A stretch of DNA of 64,000 bases. It comes from Papiliotrema nemorosa (lineage: Eukaryota; Basidiomycota; Tremellomycetes; Tremellales; Rhynchogastremaceae). The stretch covers positions 1 to 64,000 of the forward strand of contig JASKOT010000020.1 in NCBI GenBank assembly GCA_032158125.1, in the 5' to 3' direction. Shown here in pieces: positions 31,924 through 44,466 of this stretch; position 1 is the first letter of the stretch, and each line of letters starts with the position of its first letter. Below the pieces are notes generated by a model. It saw only the letters and a list, made by a program, of their open reading frames with translations, searched no databases and had not been told where the DNA came from. Both the position numbers and the translations under genes were made by a program.

Positions 31924-34900
31924 TTACAATAATGCTTGCGCCGTTTCATCGGCCTTCCACTGACTATCGCTCCTCATAATCTCCCTTGCCTCCCGTGCCG
32001 GTCTAGCGATGGCCGAAGAGTCCACTCCCACACTTGCTTGAACCTTCTTGATGACCTCCTCGACTGTACCGAGCGTATGGAAAGTTGACGGGGCAGACTC
32101 CATGATGGCGAGGATGACTATACTGACGATCATCGTAGGAGGAGTGGGAGCGCCCAGAAAATCGTCAACTATCGACCGGATTGATTCAGGGTAAGATCCG
32201 GCCAAGCCAGCGATGATAGTACCTATCGACTTGTTGTACGTTTCTCGAGGGTCAGCAAGCCCTTCGAGGTACTAGGACAAGACTCACCACTTCGACCTTC
32301 TGCGAAAGCCTCCTCGACCAGCTCGATTATGGCTGCCTTGGCGGCAGGACCGATATTCTTTCCAGCCGAAGCGCAGACTGCTCCAAGAGCATTAGCGACC
32401 GAAGGTTGAATGTCCTTCTCGGATGATCGCACGAGACCGACCAATTCGGTAATCAGTGGGTCGACACGAGGCTGATGCTTCATCAACTCTCCCAAACCAG
32501 CAGCAGCTCGGTTTCGGACCGAGATGGCCGCTGGATCCGCAGCGGACTTGACGAATGTTCTTGTCAATTGTGGGTGGAAGGGTCGAACAAGGGCTGGAAC
32601 CTGCTCCAGGAGGACGGTCAGAGTAGCCAGACTATCATTAGCACCATCCGCATCATGATGCCACAGGTCAACTTACATTGCAGACTTGATCTGTGGAGCA
32701 ATCGATTGACCCGTGATGACTCGAATAAGCGGACCGGTGAGCTGAATGATATACGGCTTGATGGCGGCTTCGCTCGTCCTGATGACCAGATCTCCGATAC
32801 CATAGGCAGCTTGTTCCCTCTGTTCTTGTGTTCCATTGAGGATACCAGCCAACAGGATGGGTACGATACTCTGGACACCCTTGGGCCTCGAGAAACCAGC
32901 GACTGTACGACCAGGCGCGCCAGTACAATCGATTGTCCTTCGCAGAGGGACGACCAGGTCTTCCAGCTCGTCCTTGTCGACCGTTTTGACAAAATGTTCG
33001 AGAGCCTCCCATGCAGCAGTGACGACTTCCTCCGCGGGATCATCGAACAGCGAGACAAGGATCCGGATCCAGTCGATTCGGTAATCGGTAGTGTCGCCTT
33101 GGTTGACCTGACACATGGTGGCAAAGACGTGCAAAGCCGTGGTCCGCCTCAATGGCGCTGGGTCCTTCGCCCTATCTTGTCAGTGTCTGGCCGACACGCT
33201 AGCGCTTGACATACCATCCGAAGAGGAGCATCTCCAGCAAATGAATACCCTCCGAGTCGACGACAGACTCGAGGAGACTTTCGATGGCCGAGTTGATCTC
33301 CTCGAGAATGTCCTCGTCCTTTTCTTTCTCAAGAGATTTCACCAAAGCACCAAGGACAGTGTCCAATCGCTTGTTGAGGGCGCCTCCAGCGACTCGGACC
33401 AGAGCCCCCAGAGCTCGAGCGTTGAAAGCGGTGATGGGTTGGTGGATCAGAGTAGGAATGAGAACAGGGAAGACGCTGTTCGCTCGTACCTGGACCATCA
33501 GTATTACTCGCAAGCTTTCGCGCAGCACTCACGCTCATGACCTCTTGCAAGGCCTTGAGTGCGGTCTCCGAAGTCTCTCCCGGATTTCGCATAGCCTCCA
33601 ACAATGTCGGGATAGTCTGGTCGATAGCCTTGGCTCCCATGTAGTGCTGCATGGTATCGAACGTCTTGGCCGCCGCAGCCCGGACGACAGAAGACGAATC
33701 GACCAATGCGGTTCTGACAGCGGAAATGATGGTTTCTTCGTGATCTGCAATAACATCCTTGTTTGATGCAGCCCTGATGATAAGCTATCGTTTCATGACA
33801 CCTGGCACGCGGACTCACATGACATCGGCGAAAGCGAGACAGGCTCCCTCTTTCGTTCGCTCGTCGGGCGAGGTGATTGCGTTCTGCAAGATGGGCAGGA
33901 TCTCGCCGAAGATGCGTTCTCCGTTTTTCCTGCACAACTCGCCAAGAGTTCGCGATGCCGTCTCCTGCTGTTCGACCTCTGGGCTGCCCAACAGTGACAT
34001 GAGGATTTGCATGAGGATCGGGAGGATTTCTCTGGTAGCACGAGGGGTGTCTAGCATTAGCTTCTGCCATCACGATCATGTCGACGGTGCTCACTGTGAA
34101 CAAGAGCCTTCCAAATGTGGATCGAAGCTTGTCTGACGACTCCGACAGAGTCCTGTCGGACAATGTACAGCGTAGCCAGTACTCTGTCCCGTCGTTCTGG
34201 ACCGAGAGCTTCCAGCAAGGCCTTTCGGGCATTGTCGGCAGTTTGCACGGGTGCTTCCTCTTCCTCGAGCTCGACCTTGCCGGAAATACCAGTGACCTTG
34301 TACAACAGCTCTCCTGTAAGGGAGATTGAGGATTGCTGCCATCAGCACACGCCAAGCAATCAGTGTCAAGTAAAATTCACCCTGATTCGCCAAGAAGCAT
34401 CCAGCATGCCTTTCTCAAGCTCTGGCAGTAGCAGGTCAATAGCCTTGGTGGAGTAGTTTGCAATGATCATTTTTCCAGCTCGCATAGAGGCTTCTCGTAC
34501 TGATCATCAGTCCCCTTCCGGTGTGTGTGGAGAAAAGCGTTGCTTACCAAACTCCGAGTCATCCGCCAAACCGTTTAGGATAGGCGGGACAGCTCTTCCT
34601 AGATGAGGAGCGAATCTATGTCCGAATGTAGCCGGGAGATAGACCAAAAGCGAGATGAATCCTTCTCGGACATACGATCTTGGGCTTGCCGTGTTGGCAA
34701 TGACCTCGGGTAACAAGCCTTCCAGTCGCTCCATTCCCAGTCCACTGAGGACTTCCGACAGACCTTGAGCTGCTCCTTGTCGATCTACGCCGGAAGTGTC
34801 AGATTTGAGGGTGCCCAACAGTTGCGGGACAAGATCTGGGAAATTGTTCTCTCCGAGACGCTCGACCAGTGTTCCGAGGGATTTGGCAGCCGTAGCACGA

Positions 34901-37900
34901 GCTTCGGGCACAGGATCGACCAGCACATCTCGAACAAGAGGCATGAGCTCGTTCAAGTATGGGACAAGATCACGCGACTCGGTCAATGATGCCCTATAAC
35001 ATCAGCCGCATGCTCTTTCGCATATTGCTATGTCTTGCTTACATGTTCCCGACGATCTGCACGGATCTTCTCTTCACGTCGGAACTGCGCTGCTTAAGAC
35101 CTCTGTCAATGATAGGCATCACCTGCATATCAGCTTGGACACGGACACTGGCAGGTCAGATCAGCTGACCAAAGCAAGTGACGGAGCGTCGAGATAGTGC
35201 TCGAAAGTTGTTTTGAGCAACGCTGTCAATGCCGCATTTGTCTTCGCGGCAGGATCCGCCAGAGCCTTCATCAAAGTACTCTGGATACTCTTGATTTCTG
35301 GATTACTCAAGACCTCTCCAAATCGCTTCAGGGAGGTGTTGGCAGCAGATTTGACTTGAGCGTGCGAATCGTTGATGACTCCGGTCAATTGAGGGATAAT
35401 CGTCGGCAATGAGACCGACAACTGCCGAGGCGCACAGAACGCCATCGAACCCAAAAGCTCAATCGAGCCCTTTTTGGTACGCCATTGCTTCTCCTCGAGA
35501 CCACCGAGCAATGTCGGCAGCATTAGCTTGACGCAATGACCCGAAATTCGAGACATGATGACTCTGGCGGCATCCTGTGTAGCCTGTCGAACATCGGCAT
35601 TGCTATCACCGAACAATGTAAGGAGTAAGGGAACAATACTACGCGTCAGTCAAAGCTATCCCACAAAGCTCACGAAAGGATATATGGTTCTGGCAATCAG
35701 CAATGCACGAGAGAATGATACGGGACTTACCAAAGATCTTGCCAAGGGTAGCTGAGAGTGTTCTAAAACGTCAGCTTAAAGAAGGGGGTTGATGAAGGAC
35801 TACTGACTCGAAAGCAAGAGCAGCACCTTCTCTCGATTGCACACTGGTCTTGTCCGTGGCGGCCTCTGTGAGTTTCTCCATGAGATCGTATTCTTTGAGT
35901 GCGCCCAATCCCCGACCCTTAACGACTCCGGCGAGTCCATAGGCACCTCCTCTTCGGATGGCGTACTTCGATCCAGTTGTCAAACTCGAGAAGAGTTTAT
36001 CGACCAGATATTCGGCTTCCTCGTCCATACCTTGCACAAGCGGGGGCAGACATTCCGCGACAGCGGATTGAACCGATTCAGAAGGCGTTTCAAGGGCAGC
36101 TACGAGTCGCTCGACGACTTGAGGAATACGCTCGTCCTCCGAGTCAAGGTGCCGCGCCAATCGACCAAAGAGCTGGCAATCAGCACTATTCAAATTATGG
36201 GATGGACACACTCACAATGATCACTGCTTCCTGGACATAGTCATCTTTCGACGACTTCGATCGCGCCAAGTAATCCTCAAACATCTTCATCAACTTCGTC
36301 ACAGCTTCAGCACCATGTAAATCGATCAAAGCGATAGCGGCATTCAACATGTTTCGCCTGACGCTTCCGTTCCGGTCTCCTAGAGCTTCTCGCTCGATGA
36401 GGAAGTCAAAGATAGGTATGATCATATCTTGAGTAATGAGCGGCGCCAGAGCAGCGAGGGCGACACCGATAGCGACTCGAGCCTCGTAAGGGTCGGCCCG
36501 GTTGACCGTCTCGGGAATTAGGATACCCTGCGATCGTGAGCTGAGGAATAGGAGCAGCAGAGAGAAACTCACAAAACGGTCGTATTCCGGTTCTAGGAGC
36601 TTAGCTTTTTCGACATACAGCTCTTCCAAGCCTTTGATGGTAGGTCCAATCTGAGCGGGATAATGCTCAGCAGCATCGGCGAGTGCGGCAGCGCAACTCG
36701 TTCGTACTGCTGCGCTATCGTGCGCAAGGTATCGGATCAACGAATCCAAGTAGTTTTCGGGAATATCGAGTCCGTTGTCATCCCAGACATGGTTCGCCAG
36801 ATTGGCGTTCTGCTCGTCTTCATCGTGAGCAGCAATCCAGAGCTCCTCAGAATAGTCAAAGTCGGTAAGATCCACAGGCTGTAAGGCCTGCAGAGCGGCA
36901 TTTCGGACGTTCGAGTCCTTCGATAATGTACCAGCGATAATCTCCTTGATCTCTTCTGCCGTTGCAACATCCTTGATGGCTGCACCGAGATCTATCAAAG
37001 CTGATGCGGCATCCTTGGCGAGTTTAGAGTGAGACGCAATGATCGAGAGAAGTGTTCTGATGATGTCGAGTCGAGGGTACGCATCCTCCTGGAACTCTCC
37101 ACAGCAAGCACCAATGATATTGACCACCAGTGTCAGCTGCTCCTGTGCTTCTTCACTTTGGGCTGACTCGATACCAAGTCCGCCTTGTCTGACGACTTGA
37201 TCCAGCAGCAGCGCGACAATCGCAAAGGATGTGCTGTTGAGCGGTGTTTGCTCGGAAACAAAGTTGATCTGATGCAATAATCGCGTCACCAGACTCGACA
37301 GGTCTTCGTGCAAGTAGTCATCTGCGATAAATGGCGCCTCGTTTGCTCGCAAGATTGCCGCTACAATGAGTCGCCTGTACTCGCCCAGACGATCCGTGAT
37401 AAGGGTCGCTAATTGCTGAAAATTAGCAGAACCTCATACGAGATTGTCGGAGACTTACCAAGAACACTTGAAATGCTCGTTCGGTTACCAAAAAGCTGCC
37501 CGCTGCGAATACGCTCGCCAACATCATCCGCGCCAATTCACCGGCGTGACGCTCCATCGCTTCCGCGTTGGAGTTGATGACGCTAGAAACTAGTTCAATG
37601 CCCCGTCGAAGCTTGGCCTGCACAACGACTATCCTATCTCGGACAGCTGCTTCCTTGGCAAGTTGAGCCGAGACTGCCGCCTTGTCCGCTTTCGACAAGC
37701 TGGCCATGCTGGTCGTCTTCTTCTTCGCTATCGACTCCCGGACTTCCTGCTCCCATTTTTCAGTGGCGTAGTCTTTCCTGTTCTTGTTCTCGACAGCATC
37801 CTTCTTTGGAGCGAGAACATCCACGTAAGTCTGGTCGGCCGGTGTGATCCAGATGCCCCGTTCCTCGAGCCCGACAAAGTCAAGTTGAGAAGGCCGGAGG

Positions 37901-40677
37901 TCATCTTTGATCTGTGAGATGAAAGCCGGGACATAGACGGCGGGATGGATGAAGGTTAGAGTTGTGACGGCTCGGCAGGCTGCTTCAGCGAAGCGTGTGT
38001 CGACAGGTGGGGTACCTGCAGCGTCCCAAAGGTTCTCCAAGACTCGCTCTCGATGATCGAAGACGACGGTCGCAGGATCCAGGCCGACGGATTGGACAAG
38101 ACTGATCCACGAGACCTGGGCATCCTCGCCGATTTCCGGGTGATGTGCCAAAACAAGGAAGTCGACTGTTAGTTCTGCTAGAACAGATTTGTCGAGACCG
38201 TCTTGGGGTTTGAAGACGGCAGACAATAGTCGACCAATCTTTTGGGATTTGGATGAAACACCTTCGTCATCCTCGGCACTCCTGACGGCTTTTGCTCTTT
38301 TCTCGTCTTCATTCCTGAGCCAGGTCGATAGAGACTCTTGAATGACCGTCCCGAAAGCAGGATTTCGTGCGACAGTGGAAGACACAACGGTGAAGACTTC
38401 GGGGAGTTTTGCGTCAAATGCAAGATGCACAAATGCGAGACCGAGAGCAATTCTTTTGTCAACAGAGCGCTCGCCTCTATACTCACCGAGACTTCTCCGA
38501 CTTTAGACTGTCTTTCTGGCCGAGTATCGTTGCTTCCAGACACCGCAACAACCATATACGGTCTATATCTGTAGGCAGTCTACTGTATGCCTTTTCATTC
38601 AGCAAGAAAGACGGTTTCGGACTGGTCGTTAGAAGCTCCGACAGTGCCGCACTCTTGGTAAGCTTGTCAGCCCCAGATATCTTGGCCATGGGTCCGAGGG
38701 CGAGGGCTGCCGCGACGTATCCTTCGAGGAAGCCTGTCGGGTTGGCCGGAGCATTCGCAGACGCGGAAACGAGGTTCGCTTCGAACGCTGGCGCCAATGC
38801 TGCGAGGCTTTTCTCGCCTTCGGGTGAGATGCCGGAAGCCCGCCAAATAGCGGCTCCAATACCGCTCGACAGGGCTCGTCGAGTCGGAACCTTGGCAGAG
38901 TTGAGCTCTTTCGCTAGAGCGGTAGTCGTCGCCGGTGACAGAGTGCTTGTGGATGCGAGGATGTGACTCAGATGAGATTCGAAATTATCGGACAGGGAGA
39001 CCAGAGCTGACTCGTTGGTCTCTTTGGCGATAATTGTAGCCAGCGTATCGAGGATCTGTACTGACAAGGCGCCCGCTGGCGGTATTGCTTTGGTCATATT
39101 GAACAGAGCGACTCGATGTTCTGCACTAGCGCTTTTTCCAGTCTTGGGCAGAGCGAGCACCTCGGTAGCGATCTTGGTCCTGATCGACTCGTCCGAGCAT
39201 CTGGCTATGAGAGCCGAGAACAGCTCGACAGACTTGGCTCGAGTCTCGGCATTGGAGGACTTGGACGCGGAGAGGACAGCAGGGAGCAGTCTAGCCGGTA
39301 GAATGGATGAAATGTCATGAGGAGTGGAGGTCAAAAGATCGGTTGTCACTGTTGTTAAGCGGGATTTTGCCAAGCAACGTACGGTCCAAGGCCACTTCCG
39401 GCGACCGCAGCAGCATTTTCTCTGCGACTGGCAGCAGCTTCTGCGTCAGCGTCGCAGGGTCGACAAAGTTCTCCAAGTATTCCGCAAAGACTCTCGGTAT
39501 GTATCTCGGCAGGGCAGTCTTCGAGCCGAGCACATGCGTCGAGAAGTATGTCGCGATCGCGTCCTGGTGTCAATCCAAGCGCCCCGCAAAGGAGCCTCAC
39601 CTTCTTGCTGTCGATCAGCGCACGGCCGTCCGGGACATTTGTTTTCGGCTTATGCCTTAATCTCAGCGATGTGCCGATCACGTGTCCTAGCAGAACAGCG
39701 AGCTTAGGAGGCGGTGTCACAGCCTTCTTCAGCAGAACGTCGATGACCTCAGGCAACACCTCTCGCAGCTGTTCTGATTAGATAAGGCACACGCTTCGGA
39801 CTTACACTTCGGAGACACCTCCATGTCCTGATCCCGACCTTCCGCCTGAATCGAGCATCTCTGGTCGTCTCCTTGCCCAGATGTGACCTCGCCTCCATGC
39901 TGTCCAGAACAGTTCCCAGGGATACCAACAGGTCTCCGAACTGAGGCGTCGAGGTGAATGCTGAGGATCGCGTCGAGTGCAAGGTGGTGAGCAAGCCTAG
40001 TATAGCGAAGAGGTACGGCGAGAGCGCTCCGGATGTAGTGATCTTTACACCGTTCGTAGCCTTGTCCACCTCCACCGCTAGCCATTTGACGAGTTTGTCC
40101 CCGAGTTGAAGCTTGCCTTCAGATGTCTGTTCGTCCCGCTTCACAAGTGCCATGAGGACGCTGACGACCTGGTCGATGTGGTCCGGCAGCGGGAGCAAGG
40201 GCAGTACAGATAGAAGGGTTGTGAATATACCGGGAACATAGCTTGCTGGTGGAGCTGCAGCAGTGAGCACAACGATTACAGCTACAAGTCTGCAGACGTA
40301 CAGGACTCTGTGACTGTCAGATACCGACTGATGAAAGTCGCTCTCCTGGTCTTGCTTCGATCCGTGATAGCACTCCTCAACTTGGTCATGACCGTATCCC
40401 AATCGAGTTGCTCTTCCACCTCTCGCTCGCTTTCACCATTGTCCGAATCATCCTCCATACCGCCATTGACGGCAGCAGCTTGTTTGATAGTAGAAGGCGA
40501 TACGGAACTGCTGGAAGAGTCCGAATCCGAGTCGTACGCTTCGGCCATGTTGTTACTTGTGCTTCCTCCCAACCAAGAACCGACTTTGTTGGTCGCCGAC
40601 TCGCCCTTTTGGGCTTGTAGCTTTTTGAAAGGCTTCTTTGCAGATGAAATGATGCTGATGGTTGTTTCTATGTCCAT
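31924..40677 (-). CDS. GCN1: Gcn1, ribosome-bound activator of the Gcn2 kinase
   Basis: Huge HEAT-repeat protein (about 2,600 residues here, near the 2,672 of yeast) that senses stalled or collided ribosomes and, with Gcn20, activates Gcn2 to phosphorylate eIF2alpha. It starts [20 protein letters not shown] at 40677. HEAT repeats fill the whole length. The middle third has the eEF3-like segment ([77 protein letters not shown]). The C-terminal third, where Gcn2 binds, includes [20 protein letters not shown] and ends [11 protein letters not shown]. An acidic Ser-rich stretch ([16 protein letters not shown]) lies near residue 50. About 15 short introns. Long open frames on the opposite strand are shadows. 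Confidence 0.95.
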
Positions 40678-41121
40678 ACAAGCTGAAGTCGATGGGATAG
40701 GCAGGTAGGAAGCTATCGAGTGGGTTTAGACGACGCAAAGAGTCGAAGTTCATATGCTTTCAGCGCGGCGGAGTCGAGTTGCATCTCCATCTCAAACTCG
40801 GATCCGTAAAGATCCGGTTCCGAAATGTGGACTTGGAAGACAATCAATGACGCCGTTGTCGGGTTTAAGCCATTCCGCGGTGCTCTATACAATTTTTATC
40901 GCCGATGCTGAGGCAACCTTGTGATTTGCCACCCATTGTCGGGATCATTGCTAAACACCGATGTGGCTCTTCTCAATCCTCCCCCCGTCTCTCCCTGCGG
41001 TGGTTGCGTACTGAGTTCGTCAAAACGTCTATAGTACTTCTCTCATCCTTCAAGGCAAACCCTCCCAAAAGTGCGCATAGCATCTTTCATCCTTCTCAAC
41101 AACAGCGACTAACCATATCAG
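40678..41121. other. divergent promoter region GCN1/uL15
   Basis: 444 bases between divergent starts. A pyrimidine-rich run at about 40968-40997 precedes the ribosomal gene, as is common before highly expressed fungal genes. The last bases before the uL15 ATG (CGACTAACCATATCAG) look like a branch point plus 3' splice site, so a 5' UTR intron may end exactly at the start codon. I could not identify its donor with confidence. Confidence 0.45.
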
Positions 41122-41880
41122 ATGCCAACTCGATTCTCCAACACTCGAAAGCATCGAGGACACGTTTCGGCCGGTCACGGTCGTGTCGGAAAGCACAGGA
41201 AGCATCCCGGTGGTCGAGGTCTTGCTGGTGGTCAGCACCACCACCGAACGAACTTCGATAAGGTTAGTCGAGAGATCCATACATGTTGTTGGAGTCTGGA
41301 GGATGGGAAGGACATGAGGAGACTGGTTGTTCTGGACTGGAAGAAGTTTTGTCGAAATTTGCGAGAACAGCTTTCATGTGGAACTTCGAGGAGGAGGAGG
41401 GGGACTTCGAGGGACGATATGAACGGGCGCACCGTCGTTGTGAATGGCGTTGTGTTTGCGGGATGAGGAAACGCAGAGCCTGTGCTGACTATCTCAGTTC
41501 CACCCTGGTTACTTCGGTAAAGTTGGTATGCGACACTACCATCTCCTCAAGAACCAATACCACCGACCTACCATCAACCTCGACAAAGTGAGCTACATCT
41601 CGGTTTCCCAGTCTGGTCACAGGGCTAACATACAGCTCATCTCATTGCCAGAGGCCAAGGTCGAGGCACCTTCCGGAACCGTCCCCGTCATTGACCTCCA
41701 ACAACTCGGCAAGTTCAAGCTGGTGAGTAGAATCTACGGAATTACGCAGAATGAGCACTGATGATGTAGCTCGGAAAGGGTCGAATCAACACCCCCTTCA
41801 TCGTTAAGACCCGATTCGTCTCGAGACTCGCAGAGAAGAAGATCAAGGAGGCTGGTGGTGTTGTCAAGCTCGTCGCTTAA
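41122..41880 (+). CDS. RPL28: 60S ribosomal protein uL15 (L27a/Rpl28)
   Basis: Large-subunit ribosomal protein. Exon 1 encodes [20 protein letters not shown] and [20 protein letters not shown], ending HHRTNFDK. After an intron of about 235 bases come [20 protein letters not shown] and PTINLDK; a short intron, then [14 protein letters not shown]; another, then [20 protein letters not shown] ending GGVVKLVA. All family landmarks are present and the length is normal. The first intron is four to five times longer than most in the window. Divergent from GCN1. Confidence 0.97.
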
Positions 41881-42170
41881 GAGTCTTCCAGAGAGAAAGG
41901 AGACTTTTGACGGTGGGATACTGGTTTAGGGGGCATTCACGATGCACACTGTACGACCTTAGGAAAAGCGTCTGCTCAGGCTACTGATTGGATTCGCTTG
42001 TGCTGAATAGGATCTAACGGAAGAGCTTACAGTCATCTGAAGCGATACATGATCATTTACAACTGATGATACGGATCGTATACAAGACGAGAACCTCACG
42101 TTCTACGAGAAGGAATCATGAAACAGCACGACCAGCAAAACCTACTACCACATCCTCAAAACCCTAGTTC
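41881..42170. other. convergent intergenic region uL15/acidic protein
   Basis: 290 bases between convergent stops; presumed 3' UTRs only. Confidence 0.5.
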
Positions 42171-43280
42171 TCAATCGTCATCGCCTCGGAGCGTTGGAGT
42201 GGCGGATACACTTCGTGCCTCTTGGTGTCGAGGTATGAGGATAAACTCTTCTGCTTCTTCATCACGTTCCACATCGTGCGCGGGAGTAGGACTAGCTCGA
42301 GGGACCAAGATAAAGTCTTCCTCCTCTGATTCGACTTCGAGATGCGCACCGTGTCTAGCCTGAGCAGACGGTGCCGAGCCGAAGTGTCCTGAAGTTTGCC
42401 TTGTCTCGACATCCGTTCGAAGACGTTTATTCGCGCCGTCCTCGTCATCTCCGTCCAGCATTCTCTTCTGCTCCAGAATGACATCGTTCAGATCTGTCGA
42501 CTCGGTCTGAACCCCTTGATCTCGAACGGCGGGTACAGGTGGAGTCGGTATGACCGGATGTGCAGTTCCGATCAGCACCGTATGATGATGACCTGCGGAT
42601 CTGCTTTGGTTGGACAAGGTCGAGCTGTCCGTAGGTACACACGGTCCATTCCCGACCGCCTGAACCGCAACTTCCGGCTGGGCATCCTCCGCAGGCACCG
42701 TTACAGCTTGTTGAGCTGGTGAGGTCGATCCACCTCCTACGTACACCGGCTCTTCTTGTTCTTCATCGTCCAAACCAGTCAAATCGATGATATCATATCC
42801 GACCTCTCGTTCCACATCGGCATTCCCGCGTTGCAATGTGCCATCTGCCGTTGCCGCTGCCCCTGCCGTCGCCGCTGCTGCTGAAGCTGCTTCTGCCTCG
42901 GCCACCGATTCCGCAATGACACGCTGCTCCTCCTCTTCCTCCTGGACCATCAACTCCCATTGGAGCTGCATCCACTCTTCGTCCGTCATATCGCTATCTA
43001 GGAGCGCGTTTGTGAAACCCTCAGGAATCCCATACCCAGCGGCCGCTTGTCGATTGAGAAGTCGTCCTCGAAGCATCACATCGTCCAGCTGACGTCTTTC
43101 TTGCGCTCGTCCAAAGTCTGCGGATCGATCTGAGAGTGTGGGTCGGACTGGATCATCGTTGTTGTCCTGGTAGATTGGAGGAGGGGCGAGGGAAGAGCAT
43201 AGCTCTCGGATTGACACTCGACGCGGAGGTGCAGGTGGAACGCAAGATCCCACCTGAGCACTAGTGCTGCCAGCGCTCAT
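42171..43280 (-). CDS. unrecognised acidic protein with SUMO-interacting-like motifs
   Basis: Single-exon frame of 369 residues starting MSAGSTSAQVGSCVPP. No family is recognised. It is acidic and mostly disordered: a helical block MTDEEWMQLQWELMVQEEEE, an Ala-rich run (AEAEAASAAAATAGAA), then VGYDIIDLTGLDDEEQEE, a textbook SUMO-interacting pattern (hydrophobic core DIIDLT with acidic flank). Near the end two copies of a related acidic-hydrophobic motif occur: EEEDFILVPRASPTP and EEAEEFILIPRHQEA. A basic patch GANKRLRTD may be a nuclear signal. The frame is long and free of introns, unlike its neighbours. SUMO binding is inferred from motif shape only. Confidence 0.72.
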   Translation of the reverse strand: MSAGSTSAQVGSCVPPAPPRRVSIRELCSSLAPPPIYQDNNDDPVRPTLSDRSADFGRAQERRQLDDVMLRGRLLNRQAAAGYGIPEGFTNALLDSDMTDEEWMQLQWELMVQEEEEEQRVIAESVAEAEAASAAAATAGAAATADGTLQRGNADVEREVGYDIIDLTGLDDEEQEEPVYVGGGSTSPAQQAVTVPAEDAQPEVAVQAVGNGPCVPTDSSTLSNQSRSAGHHHTVLIGTAHPVIPTPPVPAVRDQGVQTESTDLNDVILEQKRMLDGDDEDGANKRLRTDVETRQTSGHFGSAPSAQARHGAHLEVESEEEDFILVPRASPTPAHDVERDEEAEEFILIPRHQEARSVSATPTLRGDDD

Positions 43281-43632
43281 GCTTACTAGTCAAATGAGTG
43301 GTTCGCGTAGGGATACAAAGAGTGAACTAGATCACATGAGAGCGAATTTCGCCCTCAGAGGAGGTCTTCAGGGGGTTGAACATGAAACAGTTCGCTGCCG
43401 GGGGAATATGATCTCATGAGTGGCAAAGCAGAGGTGAGCTGAACGACCTTCTTGTGATCCACGGGTGTGATTCACGCGCGGACGATCTACCCATACCATG
43501 AGCCTGGCCGGCAAGAAGCGCATACACGTTGAGGAAAGTGTCCAAAGAGCAAGCCGATGCATAATCACGCTATCGCACGAGTCTCGGTAGGGTACAACAT
43601 CTCTCTACGACCAAAATCTACCACGTCATGCT
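43281..43632. other. intergenic region between acidic-protein start and uL16 stop
   Basis: 352 bases between two minus-strand genes, holding one promoter and one 3' UTR. No other feature is seen. Confidence 0.5.
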
Positions 43633-44466
43633 TTAAGCTCGAGCAGCAGTTCGGAGGTTGTCGATGAGTTTTCCCTTGGGCTTGAGGAACTGAAGAATCA
43701 GTCGACGCCCAATGCGTAACATCATGTGACTCACTTGAACGTAAGCACCGTCGTTGATGACCTGCTTGTCTCGCTTGAGGGCCTCGTAGTCGGGTCGGTC
43801 GAGCGAAGTGAAACCCCACTTCTTCGAGACGATGATCTTCTGTCGTCCAGGGAACTTGTATCGAGCTCGTCGGAGAGCCTCAATGATGACGGCCCTGTTG
43901 GAGTCTCGGCATCGGATCGACATGATCACTTGACCACTGATGAGTCAGCGACACGTCTTTTTGACTGCTCAAGATGGACTCACATGTTGACTCGGGCGAC
44001 GGAACCGTATGGCTTACCCCAAGCACCTCGCATACCCTGTTGCAACCTATCGGCACCGGCACAAGACAACATTTTGTTGATTCGGACAATGTGGAAGGGG
44101 TGGACTCGGATTCGCATGTGGAAGGCCTCTTTACCGGCAGTCTTGACGATGTACTTGTTGGCGCAAATTCGGGCAGCCTCGAGAGCCTCGGAAGAGAGTT
44201 GCTCGTACTCGTCGGAAACGAGATGGCAGCAGAAGGGGAAGTCATCGACGGAGGCCTTCTTTCGACCGAGATCGTAGATTCGGATCTTTGGGTCGGGAAC
44301 ACCACGGTTGTATCGCGACTTGGGGAACCTGAGTGTAAGCTTGGGCACCTAGCGTAAAATAGGTAAAGAGAAGTGGATGACAAATGGCATTTGGAGGACA
44401 CTTTGAACACTTGACTTACGGCTTGTTCTTACAGTATCGGTAGCATCGAGCTGGTCGTCGTCCCAT
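43633..44466 (-). CDS. RPL10: 60S ribosomal protein uL16 (L10)
   Basis: Large-subunit protein close to the peptidyl-transferase centre, the last to join the 60S particle in the cytoplasm. Exon 1 encodes [16 protein letters not shown], joined to [20 protein letters not shown]. Then come [80 protein letters not shown] and [18 protein letters not shown]. The last exon is [18 protein letters not shown]. Three introns. The P-site loop around [10 protein letters not shown] is intact. Length is normal and identity is certain. Confidence 0.97.

Noticed and set aside
32475..33209. 244-residue plus-strand open frame opposite GCN1
   Set aside because: Antisense shadow of HEAT-repeat coding sequence; composition and frame follow the minus-strand codons.
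41263..41497. Box C/D snoRNA in the uL15 first intron
   Set aside because: No RTGATGA C box paired with a CTGA D box at suitable spacing.
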